Virus record (IMG/VR): IMGVR_UViG_3300020452_000357
Location: 1-33,448 of that record
Length of the DNA stretch: 33,448 nt
Strand: one strand, 5' to 3'
From: a virus
Below the pieces are notes generated by a model. That model was not told the DNA's origin, searched no databases, and saw only the letters and a program-made list of their open reading frames with translations. How positions within the stretch are numbered: the first letter of the stretch is position 1; every line of letters starts with the position of its first letter. Below are positions 8,852 to 15,946 of this stretch, in pieces. Both the position numbers and the translations under genes were made by a program.

Positions 8852-9571
8852 TTAGCTGGTGGAATCTCGTGAAATTCTTGGGATACACTCAAGTGTCCCG
8901 ATAGCCAATGTGTCTTCTTTATAGACTTTGACTGTGCCTTGAGTGGCCTCTACAGAAAATGCAGGAGCACCTGCAGTCGTAGGATCAATCTCAAAAACTT
9001 GACTACTAATAATACTTAGTTTATTAGCATTGAAATTAACCCCATCATATACTGTTTGACCTGTACTACTCAGAATAATCTGATCCTCAGAAGTAAGTTC
9101 GTGCGGGGCGGATGTGGTAATCCTTATTTTGTTGGCAGTAACACCACCTGCAGTAAATGTACTTCCTGAGGAAATACTTGTGATGGTTGCTTGATCAACT
9201 GAGAAGTATTCGCGCAGATCCCAAAGATAAGATCCTTGTGATTCATCGGTCGAATCAATGCCAACAGCTAAACCAGAAGCTGGCCTGTTTCGTTCGTCAT
9301 AGCCTAAGGGAGTATTCCGCCCTAGGGATTCTGTTTGGCGGCTTGATAGTTTTAAAGCAATCTTGCCTTTGGTAGGATCTAGTTCAACAATTCCAAAGCT
9401 GCCAACCTCATGGGCCGGTGTTTGGCTGTCATTAAAAAATCGCCTAATATCAGCAACCAACACAGAATTTGAAATGTCGTGAGGAGTCCCCCACGGCTTT
9501 TCGATAACTAGGTGCAATTCATCGAAGCTATCACCCTCGCGAACTGTGACGGCGATATTATCTAGGGCCAT
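8852..9571 (-). CDS. Ig-like baseplate/fibre-attachment protein with inserted beta module
   Basis: A 239-aa protein. The N-terminus (VREGDSFDELHLVI, WGTPHDISNSVLVADIRR, GKIALKLSSRQT, SYLWDLREYF) resembles the Ig-like N-terminal domain of phage baseplate upper proteins (BppU-like or DUF2479-like). In that fold the last strand usually follows directly and ends in a pattern like LEG-x-V-x-V-x-PRVTR. Here that strand (GTLECIPRISRDS, about 225-237) is separated from the rest by about 95 residues (126-218). The insert contains an APHELTSEDQIILSSTGQ motif similar to the module in the 270-aa protein. It precedes the two large paralogues and may dock them to the tail tip. The function is inferred from fold resemblance and position. 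Confidence 0.7.
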   Translation of the reverse strand: MALDNIAVTVREGDSFDELHLVIEKPWGTPHDISNSVLVADIRRFFNDSQTPAHEVGSFGIVELDPTKGKIALKLSSRQTESLGRNTPLGYDERNRPASGLAVGIDSTDESQGSYLWDLREYFSVDQATITSISSGSTFTAGGVTANKIRITTSAPHELTSEDQIILSSTGQTVYDGVNFNANKLSIISSQVFEIDPTTAGAPAFSVEATQGTVKVYKEDTLAIGTLECIPRISRDSTS

Positions 9572-9574
9572 TGT

Positions 9575-10324
9575 TTACCTTCCAAATAGCTTACCCAAAA
9601 GACGTTGTTGAGGAGAGTTATCGGTAGAGACAAAGTTCCCCTGCGGAGTTTCACGCGCCTTATCTAACTGTAACTGATACTGCTTAACAACTGATTTATA
9701 GTATTCAGCATTCAGATCTGTCAGACGCTTATTCTCTCGCTCAAGTGTTTTTATGCGTTCGTGCAGTGCTGCAGGGGGGACTGGAACATCTCGATAGACA
9801 GTTCTGACTTTCGGGGTCTGCTGTTCAGCTAGTTGAGAAATTTGTTGATCTCTAGTGCTCATGGCATGATCAGATGACTGCCTCAAGGTGACAAGATCAG
9901 CTGTCAGTTCTTCAATTCTGTTATTTGCCTCATCTAAGCTAACTGTCAGATTTGTATTTGATTCGATGGCCTCTTCAAGTTCGCTGGCCACTGCTTTTAG
10001 TTGAACCCTTTCGTAAACACTCGCTGAGCTACTTGGAGCTTGCTGGGAATCCTTCGTTTCGGCTCCTGAAGTCACGTCAAAGATATCAGTATCGGGAACT
10101 CTCCATTTCAAGGTATAAGGCGTCTGGCGAGTATCACCCTGCTCTTTATACCCGACAAAATACATCACCCCTGGAGGAGTCGGTAGTAATTCAATATCAA
10201 TTGAACCTTGTGAAACTTGGTAAAAGCGTTCGTCTCTGGCAACTCCGAAAAAGGGCTGACTAGGTTTGACAGCTAAGATCCCATCTCGACCGTCGTTAAA
10301 TAATTTTCCTTTAATGCGAGTCAT
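9575..10324 (-). CDS. Coiled-coil tail protein, 249 aa
   Basis: A 249-aa protein with three zones. Residues 1-80 are beta-rich (KLFNDGRDGILAVKPSQPFF, ending TLKWRVPDTDIFDV), resembling small N-terminal domains of marine phage tail proteins. Residues 105-165 are a coiled coil (ERVQLKAVASELEEAIES, then NNRIEELTADLVTLRQ). After a Pro-rich break (VYRDVPVPPAAL) a second coil runs at about 186-222. The C-terminus is RLLGKLFGR. The coiled coils suggest a trimeric stalk or connector between the J-type tip and the distal fibres. No catalytic motif is seen. It is separated by only two or three bases from both neighbours. The exact role is unknown. Confidence 0.75.
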   Translation of the reverse strand: MTRIKGKLFNDGRDGILAVKPSQPFFGVARDERFYQVSQGSIDIELLPTPPGVMYFVGYKEQGDTRQTPYTLKWRVPDTDIFDVTSGAETKDSQQAPSSSASVYERVQLKAVASELEEAIESNTNLTVSLDEANNRIEELTADLVTLRQSSDHAMSTRDQQISQLAEQQTPKVRTVYRDVPVPPAALHERIKTLERENKRLTDLNAEYYKSVVKQYQLQLDKARETPQGNFVSTDNSPQQRLLGKLFGR

Positions 10325-10326
10325 AC

Positions 10327-10749
10327 TTAGACCTCTCTATAGGAAACCATGACTGAATAGGGTGCAGCAGCAGAAGATGTTCGAGCAAGTTTCAATGTCT
10401 CACCGGCTTCGGTCTCAAATAACCCAAGCTCACTGGACGCTGTTACTACGCTGTCAGCAGCCAAATACAGCGTCGAAGAAACTTGGACAGGTGCAGAAGC
10501 ATCTTGAAACTGCAGAGTTGCATTAGCAGTGGTGCAGCTAACAACAAAACTAAGAACTCGAATCTTTTTGTTGGTTACACCAGTAACAACGTCAAGCGTT
10601 GTGACACTGTTGGTTGCTTCCGCTTTGGCAAACTTGATTTCACTCGAAAACGAGTCATGGAAGGTCAGGTAACCATCAGCAGTGGTGCCAGCACCAGTGG
10701 CTCGAATATAAGCATCGTTGCCCTGTGCATCGCGTCCGTAAAGTGCCAT
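10327..10749 (-). CDS. Small beta-rich virion protein, 140 aa
   Basis: A 140-aa protein starting with ATG (MALYGRDAQGNDAYIRATG). The Ala/Thr/Ser/Val-rich body has regular strands (KKIRVLSFVVSCTTANATLQF) and ends with FETEAGETLKLARTSSAAAPYSVMVSY. The EAGE-x-L-x-L ending is shared with the 109-aa protein near the left end. Its stop lies beside the next gene, and its ATG overlaps the stop of the 115-aa gene by one base. It resembles small accessory structural or decoration proteins of marine phages, but I cannot name a family. A virion role is inferred from the structural operon context. Confidence 0.7.
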   Translation of the reverse strand: MALYGRDAQGNDAYIRATGAGTTADGYLTFHDSFSSEIKFAKAEATNSVTTLDVVTGVTNKKIRVLSFVVSCTTANATLQFQDASAPVQVSSTLYLAADSVVTASSELGLFETEAGETLKLARTSSAAAPYSVMVSYREV

Positions 10750-11096
10750 TAGAGGAATGAGAACATAAGTGTGCTGCCGGTTTTTCTGAGGTCATAAACA
10801 AACCCCCGAACCAAATATGTTTTGGAAACGACTGCTGGTAAAACTGTACCGTCTGTTTTGACTATCCGTATTCTCACTTTAACGGCTACGTTATCCTTGG
10901 GATCAAATTCTGCAAAACGTCTGCTTGTATTTGGAAGCGCTAAATAATCATCATTATCAAAATCGAATTGCTCTACTCTGTAACCTTCGATAGTAGTGTC
11001 ATCGATAGGTTGAGAAAACAATTTCCCAAACACAACAGAATCTAATGCTGCGTATGGAAGTATTTGATTTGCATCCCAGTTAACTTCAACAAGCAT
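10749..11096 (-). CDS. Unknown 115-aa protein after the tail tip gene
   Basis: A 115-aa ORF starting with ATG (MLVEVNWDANQILPYAALD), four bases after the stop of the I-J tail tip gene and overlapping the next gene by one base. It is acidic in the middle (EQFDFDNDDYLALP) with beta strands at the end (VAVKVRIRIVKTDG, then VSKTYLVRGFVYDL). It has no signal peptide, membrane segment or recognised motif. The tight coupling to both neighbours supports translation as part of the tail-tip cluster. It may be a small tail-tip accessory or fibre-attachment protein, but the sequence alone does not decide. Confidence 0.7.
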   Translation of the reverse strand: MLVEVNWDANQILPYAALDSVVFGKLFSQPIDDTTIEGYRVEQFDFDNDDYLALPNTSRRFAEFDPKDNVAVKVRIRIVKTDGTVLPAVVSKTYLVRGFVYDLRKTGSTLMFSFL

Positions 11097-11100
11097 TGAT

Positions 11101-13764
11101 TTAAGTAGTAGCGTTATTAATTGTAAATTGAATACTACTTCGTTTCACCCTGGAATTTGTTGCTCTTACAGTTGTAGATGACCCGTAGCCAATTCCAGAA
11201 TTTGAATCAAAAAGCTCGCCGTCTTCAATAAAATCAAACTTTCTTTCAACATACAAAATCGCAACGACAGAGAAAGTGCCATCACCAGATTCTTTTACGG
11301 ATTGTACTCTGTACCTTCTAAATGTATTTTCGTCATCTTCATCGACAAGAATAAACATCTGGGCACTAGACGGTGTACTGGTGAAAGAGTTTTCGATGGT
11401 GATATCTCTATTTGAAATTGTGCTTACTTTGTTTCGTTGTGCAATTCCAGTATCCCCGTATGTATAGACATACCAATCCTTTGTCAGGTCGTGACTACCC
11501 AGATCTCGATCAACAGTTAACCGTGTACTATTTGCACTTACGATCCTGCCGCCAGAACTAATTTGAGTCTTAAGGGGATCAGCAATAACAACAATATCGC
11601 CAGGAAGTAGCATCGCTCCCTCAGTTGCGACTTTAAAAGAAACTGTTTCCGTATTTAAAATATTGCTACCCAAGACATAACGACCCAACCTTCGAGCCTG
11701 TTCTCTATCCGTACAGCCCATTGCTCTGAGTGACTTGTGGTTGTACCCATAGCGTTGGATAGCGTCGGAGTCCTCTACAACCTCTTTATTCTCCTTATAG
11801 AACTCGGAAGGGTTGACCCAACTAACCTCAACCACTGACGTTCGGGCTTGTCTGCCAGTGCCCTCATAAGAAAAACAGGGGGCGGTTACTTGTCCGTTAC
11901 CTCCAACCTCTTGAATTACATTCGCCTCTGAATACAACCTGAATAAGCGGTGGATGCTACGCTGCGCGTGTAAGACCTTTCTATCTAAAACAAGGGTTAC
12001 ATAGCCTCCAGCGTAAACTAAAGAACCGTGGAAAGAAGAAGCAACGCTACGCACAAGATCTAGGGCGTCTGCTTTGCTGTTGATATATGCGTTAAAGGTA
12101 AAACGTTTTTTACCGTTGACCCTTTCGTCACAATATTGCGCTGCTGTATAGAACGAAGCCAAGTCGATGTCGTTCATACTTATGCCTGGAGTTGATCTAT
12201 CTACTGGTGTAGTAGGATGCGTAGTTGTATAATCTGAACGACCAAGTCCATACCTGGGGTTGGTTAATAGATCAAGCAACACATAAACAGGATTATCGCT
12301 GTGAGCGTAGCTGACTCTTAAACTACTACTTAAAACAGGAACCTTTAACCCCTTCATTAGAACCTGAAGTGAAGGCATTTGATTAAACTCTGAAGCTTCA
12401 AATCTGACGCCGACTAAAGATGTCCCTGGATAAATAAGTTTTTCAGCCCAAGTAACGTCCGCGGAAACCAGCTGCACGTCTCCTTTAGCCCACTGAAAAT
12501 TATATTGATTGGCCCCACCAGTAAATGTATCCGCGTCGGGAGCGGCACTTTTGTCAAGCCTGGTTAATTGAATAGATATCGGTACAGGTTTATTAGTGAT
12601 GTTGTAGGTTCTAATTTGTAACTTTCTTGCTTTAAGCTTCCTTTCTATAACGTCAAATGAATCATTTCCTTCACTATCGGTAATTGCGTCACCGTCTCCA
12701 TCGAAGACTCGTAAAACATACTGAAGGGGCTGAATTGGGTAATTTCCATCTGCATCCTTAGGTCTGTCGTCATATCGATCGTCGTCATGCGGCCTTTCAT
12801 CGTAATCTCTGTACTTACTGTCGGTGCTACCGCCGTCCTTTGGACTTCGGGTGCGTACTTGATAACAGGGCCCGCGTGTTAAACGGATTTTCAATTCATC
12901 GGCTGAGGTTTGAGCAAAGCTGCGAATCACCTGTGGATTCGGATCATTATCACCTGGAGTTTGTAAAGTCGATCCAATGCCTAGGTGAAAACCTGCAGAT
13001 TTAACACCAGTAATGCGAACAGCGTCTTGAGTGCCGTCTGTCACCTGAATATTGTCAATCGCTGTGCTGCTTGCTCTAAGGCCATTAAAATAAATATCTT
13101 CACTAGATCCGTTTGGAAAACCTTCAATAGGTCCCTCGGAAATAATCGCCAGTAAATACCCCTCTTCCTCTTGAATGTAGGAAGAAACAATAGGCATATT
13201 ATTTGCCAAATGCGTCCCATACAACAAAGGAATAGGCGTGCCTGCAGTGCTAGTTTTGGCCCCTCCTCCAAAAACAGCATCGTCGGCCTCGCTCCCTTCC
13301 TGCTTGCCTTCCTCAGGGACACCCGGTGCCATCAATCCTGATATTCCTGTAAATATCAACCCGGCACCCAAAACAATCATTGCTGATTGGAAACCGGCTG
13401 AGATTGTTCCTACCCCACCGAACGACATAAGACCCACACCGGGCAACGCCAAAGCCAGCAGCAGAACACCGACTGCAATAAGTCCAAAGGAAAAACCTTT
13501 TCCGCCAAACAATGCACCCGTGATTACGGGGACCAAGACAAATTCACTGCAACCGAGCGCCATCTCGTCGTAAGAAGTGGCTGTCGAATTATTTCGCTTG
13601 ATTTGAAAATATATTCCATGCTCATGTGCCGAGGTCATGAACTCTCGAAAGCCTGGCACTAATTGGCACAAAGAACGAATTGCTTCGTTCACATTTTTAA
13701 CATTCAGTTGATAATGACCGCCAAATCGCTTTGCAAGGACTCCCTCAAGTCTGATATCCATCAT
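11101..13764 (-). CDS. J: Tail tip/host-specificity protein J with fused tail assembly protein I-like N-terminus
   Basis: An 887-aa protein. Residues 1-80 (VLAKRFGG, VNEAIRSLCQLVPGFREF, FVLVPVITGA) match the ubiquitin-like start of lambda tail assembly protein I. Residues about 91-145 are strongly hydrophobic and Gly-rich, as in protein I. GTPIPLLYG (about 175) and ISEGPIEGF (208-216) then begin the J-type tip protein, followed by LDLLTNPRYGLG and the later hub-like domains. In lambda I and J are separate genes; here they are one reading frame. J forms the tail tip and contacts the receptor. This J part is only about 690 residues against 1132 in lambda, so the long receptor-binding end is probably replaced by the downstream fibre genes. 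It overlaps the K-like gene by ATGA. Confidence 0.88.
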   Translation of the reverse strand: MMDIRLEGVLAKRFGGHYQLNVKNVNEAIRSLCQLVPGFREFMTSAHEHGIYFQIKRNNSTATSYDEMALGCSEFVLVPVITGALFGGKGFSFGLIAVGVLLLALALPGVGLMSFGGVGTISAGFQSAMIVLGAGLIFTGISGLMAPGVPEEGKQEGSEADDAVFGGGAKTSTAGTPIPLLYGTHLANNMPIVSSYIQEEEGYLLAIISEGPIEGFPNGSSEDIYFNGLRASSTAIDNIQVTDGTQDAVRITGVKSAGFHLGIGSTLQTPGDNDPNPQVIRSFAQTSADELKIRLTRGPCYQVRTRSPKDGGSTDSKYRDYDERPHDDDRYDDRPKDADGNYPIQPLQYVLRVFDGDGDAITDSEGNDSFDVIERKLKARKLQIRTYNITNKPVPISIQLTRLDKSAAPDADTFTGGANQYNFQWAKGDVQLVSADVTWAEKLIYPGTSLVGVRFEASEFNQMPSLQVLMKGLKVPVLSSSLRVSYAHSDNPVYVLLDLLTNPRYGLGRSDYTTTHPTTPVDRSTPGISMNDIDLASFYTAAQYCDERVNGKKRFTFNAYINSKADALDLVRSVASSFHGSLVYAGGYVTLVLDRKVLHAQRSIHRLFRLYSEANVIQEVGGNGQVTAPCFSYEGTGRQARTSVVEVSWVNPSEFYKENKEVVEDSDAIQRYGYNHKSLRAMGCTDREQARRLGRYVLGSNILNTETVSFKVATEGAMLLPGDIVVIADPLKTQISSGGRIVSANSTRLTVDRDLGSHDLTKDWYVYTYGDTGIAQRNKVSTISNRDITIENSFTSTPSSAQMFILVDEDDENTFRRYRVQSVKESGDGTFSVVAILYVERKFDFIEDGELFDSNSGIGYGSSTTVRATNSRVKRSSIQFTINNATT

Positions 13765-14102
13765 GATCCAAGGATCCTCTCAAAAATTTCTAAGCCTTGT
13801 GATGATGACCATTTTTCAAGACGGTCGGATTCAATCACATAAACGTATGACGTTAACTCCATATTCGCAGCTACGTTCAAGTCGTGTTCGCTAAATCCAT
13901 TCTTACCTTTGGGGTGCGAATGATAAATGGTTTCTGGTCTGTATTTAAGCCATGTATCCGCATCCATCATGAAACACTCCTTAGGATCTTCCGCCATGTT
14001 GGCGCAGGGAATTGCTTTACCATCCACAACGCAGCCACAAGCCTCCAGAGGAGCCGCTTTAAGAGACTGTTTTGCTATTGCTTTGTGAAGTCTTTTACTC
14101 AT
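13761..14102 (-). CDS. K: Tail assembly protein K-like JAMM peptidase, single domain
   Basis: A 113-aa protein when started at the ATG at 14102, which overlaps the stop of L as TAATG. A longer reading to 14189 would overlap L by 88 bases and is less likely. The JAMM/Mov34 zinc peptidase motif is complete: Glu20 in PLEACGCV, then HSHPKGKNGFSEHD with His61, His63, Ser71 and Asp74. Lambda K carries this domain plus a C-terminal NlpC/P60 domain. Here nothing follows the JAMM domain, so the cell-wall-cleaving half is absent. Family members act in tail tip assembly and may process partner proteins. It sits between L and the I-J fusion, matching lambda gene order. Confidence 0.88.
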   Translation of the reverse strand: MSKRLHKAIAKQSLKAAPLEACGCVVDGKAIPCANMAEDPKECFMMDADTWLKYRPETIYHSHPKGKNGFSEHDLNVAANMELTSYVYVIESDRLEKWSSSQGLEIFERILGS

Positions 14103-14776
14103 TAACCTTGAACCGTAGGGAACCCTCCATACCTGAGATCCGCATTTCTTCCAAACCTTTCGCGACATCCCTGAAGAGTCTTTGGACATCCATCAGGCAA
14201 GCCTGCGTGTGCAACATTTGCTCCCGGGTATGTGCATTCCGGCCCCCTATATTCAAAAGGGCAAAAATTACTAAACATTCTGCGCCTCGGTAAGCTCATA
14301 CCCTCCACATCAAAAATAGAGGTCAACTCATAATTGATACTTAAACTGTTCTCGTTGGTTTTTCTAGAGAAGTACCAGTAATCGGGGGTAAAGTGCGCGT
14401 CTTTGTCATAACTACTTTGCGTTGTACCATTGCCGAATTTATCAACAAACTTTGCAAAAGTTCTTATTCGTATAAGTCTAAAACCGATTAAATCATCGTA
14501 GTCTTTGGACAATCTAGTAAATACACCATCAACATTAGAAACAGTCAACTTCGGATTTGGCAGCTTGTTACTGCCTGATATCTCAATGCCACCAAATTGG
14601 ATGGGATGAGTCGAATATCTAATGTTTTCATTACCGGCCTCGTTGACATAGGTAACACTCTCACCGCCTGTCTGTTCTGGCGATACAAAATGCCTTCTAG
14701 CAAAAGATGGTGTGAATTGAGCGTTGTTTGAGTCGATTATAAAAAGACTCAAAAGTGCATCTTGCTTAAGTGCCAT
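14102..14776 (-). CDS. L: Minor tail protein L (Fe-S cluster type)
   Basis: A 224-aa protein starting with ATG at 14776 in a TGATG junction with the previous gene. The N-terminal part contains the beta domain typical of L (PIQFGGIEISGSNKLPNP, LIGFRLIRIRTF, YWYFSRKTNEN, YELTSIFDVEGMSLPRRR). The C-terminal region has four cysteines at 172, 181, 197 and 204 in FCPFEYRGPECTYP and DGCPKTLQGCRERF. Lambda L coordinates an iron-sulfur cluster through a comparable C-terminal cysteine set, and the length is close to lambda L (232 aa). The protein joins the tail tip between the tube/tape measure and J. Identification rests on motifs and order M-x-L-K-I/J. Confidence 0.9.
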   Translation of the reverse strand: MALKQDALLSLFIIDSNNAQFTPSFARRHFVSPEQTGGESVTYVNEAGNENIRYSTHPIQFGGIEISGSNKLPNPKLTVSNVDGVFTRLSKDYDDLIGFRLIRIRTFAKFVDKFGNGTTQSSYDKDAHFTPDYWYFSRKTNENSLSINYELTSIFDVEGMSLPRRRMFSNFCPFEYRGPECTYPGANVAHAGLPDGCPKTLQGCRERFGRNADLRYGGFPTVQG

Positions 14777-15585
14777 CAGTTAAACCCCATTGCTTCCTTT
14801 CTGAGTTTGCTGTCAAGGTCAGTTGGCCTGTTGTACCCTCCAGCCGTTCCTTGAACGTTGTTCCACGCAAAATCAAATGAATTTCTAATTATGGCCGTAG
14901 AAGCTACAGTCCCATTGTTATTGTCGTAAGTATTTTTAGCGGATACATAAGCGTTGTATTTTGGACCGACTATCGAATCATATATGGGGCCTAACTTGCT
15001 AAACATGTGAAGTTGCTTGCCCGTGTAATTACTATTGGCATTGTAAAAAGTTGGCACCTCGCCAAAACCAGTTCTAAAACTTTCATATTCTGCATCATTA
15101 ATTTCAAACGAGCCGGTTGAGCCTGCTTGAAATAAAGAAGTATTCTCAAAAGTTAGATCAAGCTTAAGCACTCCAACGCCGGGATCATAAAGCAAATAAT
15201 GCTCCTGACTATTATCGTGCGGTACGACTGTTCCCGTAATACCTTCCAAGATTCCGTCTTTGTTACTGAACGGAATTTTGACGTAAACCAGATCTGCATC
15301 AAGGCCAGCCGCAGTTGTAGATGCGTCGGTTTCTGTACGTTCGTTCGACGATGAACCGCCCCTAGAGGTGTAGTTCCATGGATCATTGCCGTACAACCTG
15401 TCGTATTCTCTTTCTACTGCACCATCTGTAGTTGAAATACCTGGATACCTATTGAGCTGGTCTCTTCTTGCTTTGTAAAAGTCCTCCTCTGCATCTTTAA
15501 ATTGGTCAAGGGCCTCGGCTACTGCGCCATAACCAGCCACATTGACACTAAGAGAACTCAACCTAACAACGTTTCTACGTCCCAT
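14776..15585 (-). CDS. Unknown 269-aa tail protein between M and L
   Basis: A 269-aa protein starting with ATG four bases after the M gene and ending in a TGATG junction with L. In lambda no gene lies between M and L. The N-terminus is helical (AVAEALDQFKDAEEDFYKAR), the centre beta-rich (ADLVYVKIPFSNKDGI, YLLYDPGVGVLKLDLTFE), and the C-terminus Asn/Tyr-rich with TAIIRNSFDFAWNNVQ. I recognise no family. There is no signal peptide or membrane segment. Its place inside the tail-tip assembly genes points to a tail-tip or tail-assembly component specific to this phage group. Function unknown. Confidence 0.8.
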   Translation of the reverse strand: MGRRNVVRLSSLSVNVAGYGAVAEALDQFKDAEEDFYKARRDQLNRYPGISTTDGAVEREYDRLYGNDPWNYTSRGGSSSNERTETDASTTAAGLDADLVYVKIPFSNKDGILEGITGTVVPHDNSQEHYLLYDPGVGVLKLDLTFENTSLFQAGSTGSFEINDAEYESFRTGFGEVPTFYNANSNYTGKQLHMFSKLGPIYDSIVGPKYNAYVSAKNTYDNNNGTVASTAIIRNSFDFAWNNVQGTAGGYNRPTDLDSKLRKEAMGFN

Positions 15586-15589
15586 TAGA

Positions 15590-15946
15590 TCAAAAAGCCT
15601 CCTGAAGTGTGAACTGCAAAGTCTCTCTGAATGTATCGCTTACAGTTAAAAGTTTTCTTTGGTATCCCCCATCTTTGATCCTGTATCTACGGGATTCAGA
15701 ACTAAACGGGGTCAGTGTGGCAACAAAATAATCGCCCTTAATGACACGATCCAGATTTGTACGCAGTGTTAATGAATCAGCCGTTGATAAAGGTCTTGTA
15801 GTAACGCTGTACTCGGTAATACGAGTGTTTGCGCCATCGGCTGCTATCTGCTCATAACCATCACCAAATCCAAATCTTTTTGTGCGATGGTTGGTGGTTT
15901 CTTGAACCTCACGAAGTAGGTCCAAAGTCAAATTAACGTCGGCCAT
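15590..15946 (-). CDS. M: Minor tail protein M-like
   Basis: 118 aa when started at the ATG at 15946, which has GGGAGGA 10 bases upstream; a start at 15976 would lack an RBS. It overlaps the end of the tape measure gene by 14 bases. Lambda M-type landmarks are visible: TKRFGFGDGYEQIAADG near the N-terminus, ATLTPFSSESRRYRIKDGGY in the middle, and LTVSDTFRETLQFTLQEAF at the end. M-type proteins form a distal tail ring linking the tube to the tip, between tape measure H and L. Position directly after the tape measure agrees. Length is close to lambda M (109 aa). Confidence 0.85.
   Translation of the reverse strand: MADVNLTLDLLREVQETTNHRTKRFGFGDGYEQIAADGANTRITEYSVTTRPLSTADSLTLRTNLDRVIKGDYFVATLTPFSSESRRYRIKDGGYQRKLLTVSDTFRETLQFTLQEAF

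Noticed and set aside
14103-14189. Longer K-like protein starting at 14189
   Set aside because: It would overlap L by 88 bases. The ATG at 14102 gives the usual TAATG junction and keeps the full JAMM motif.
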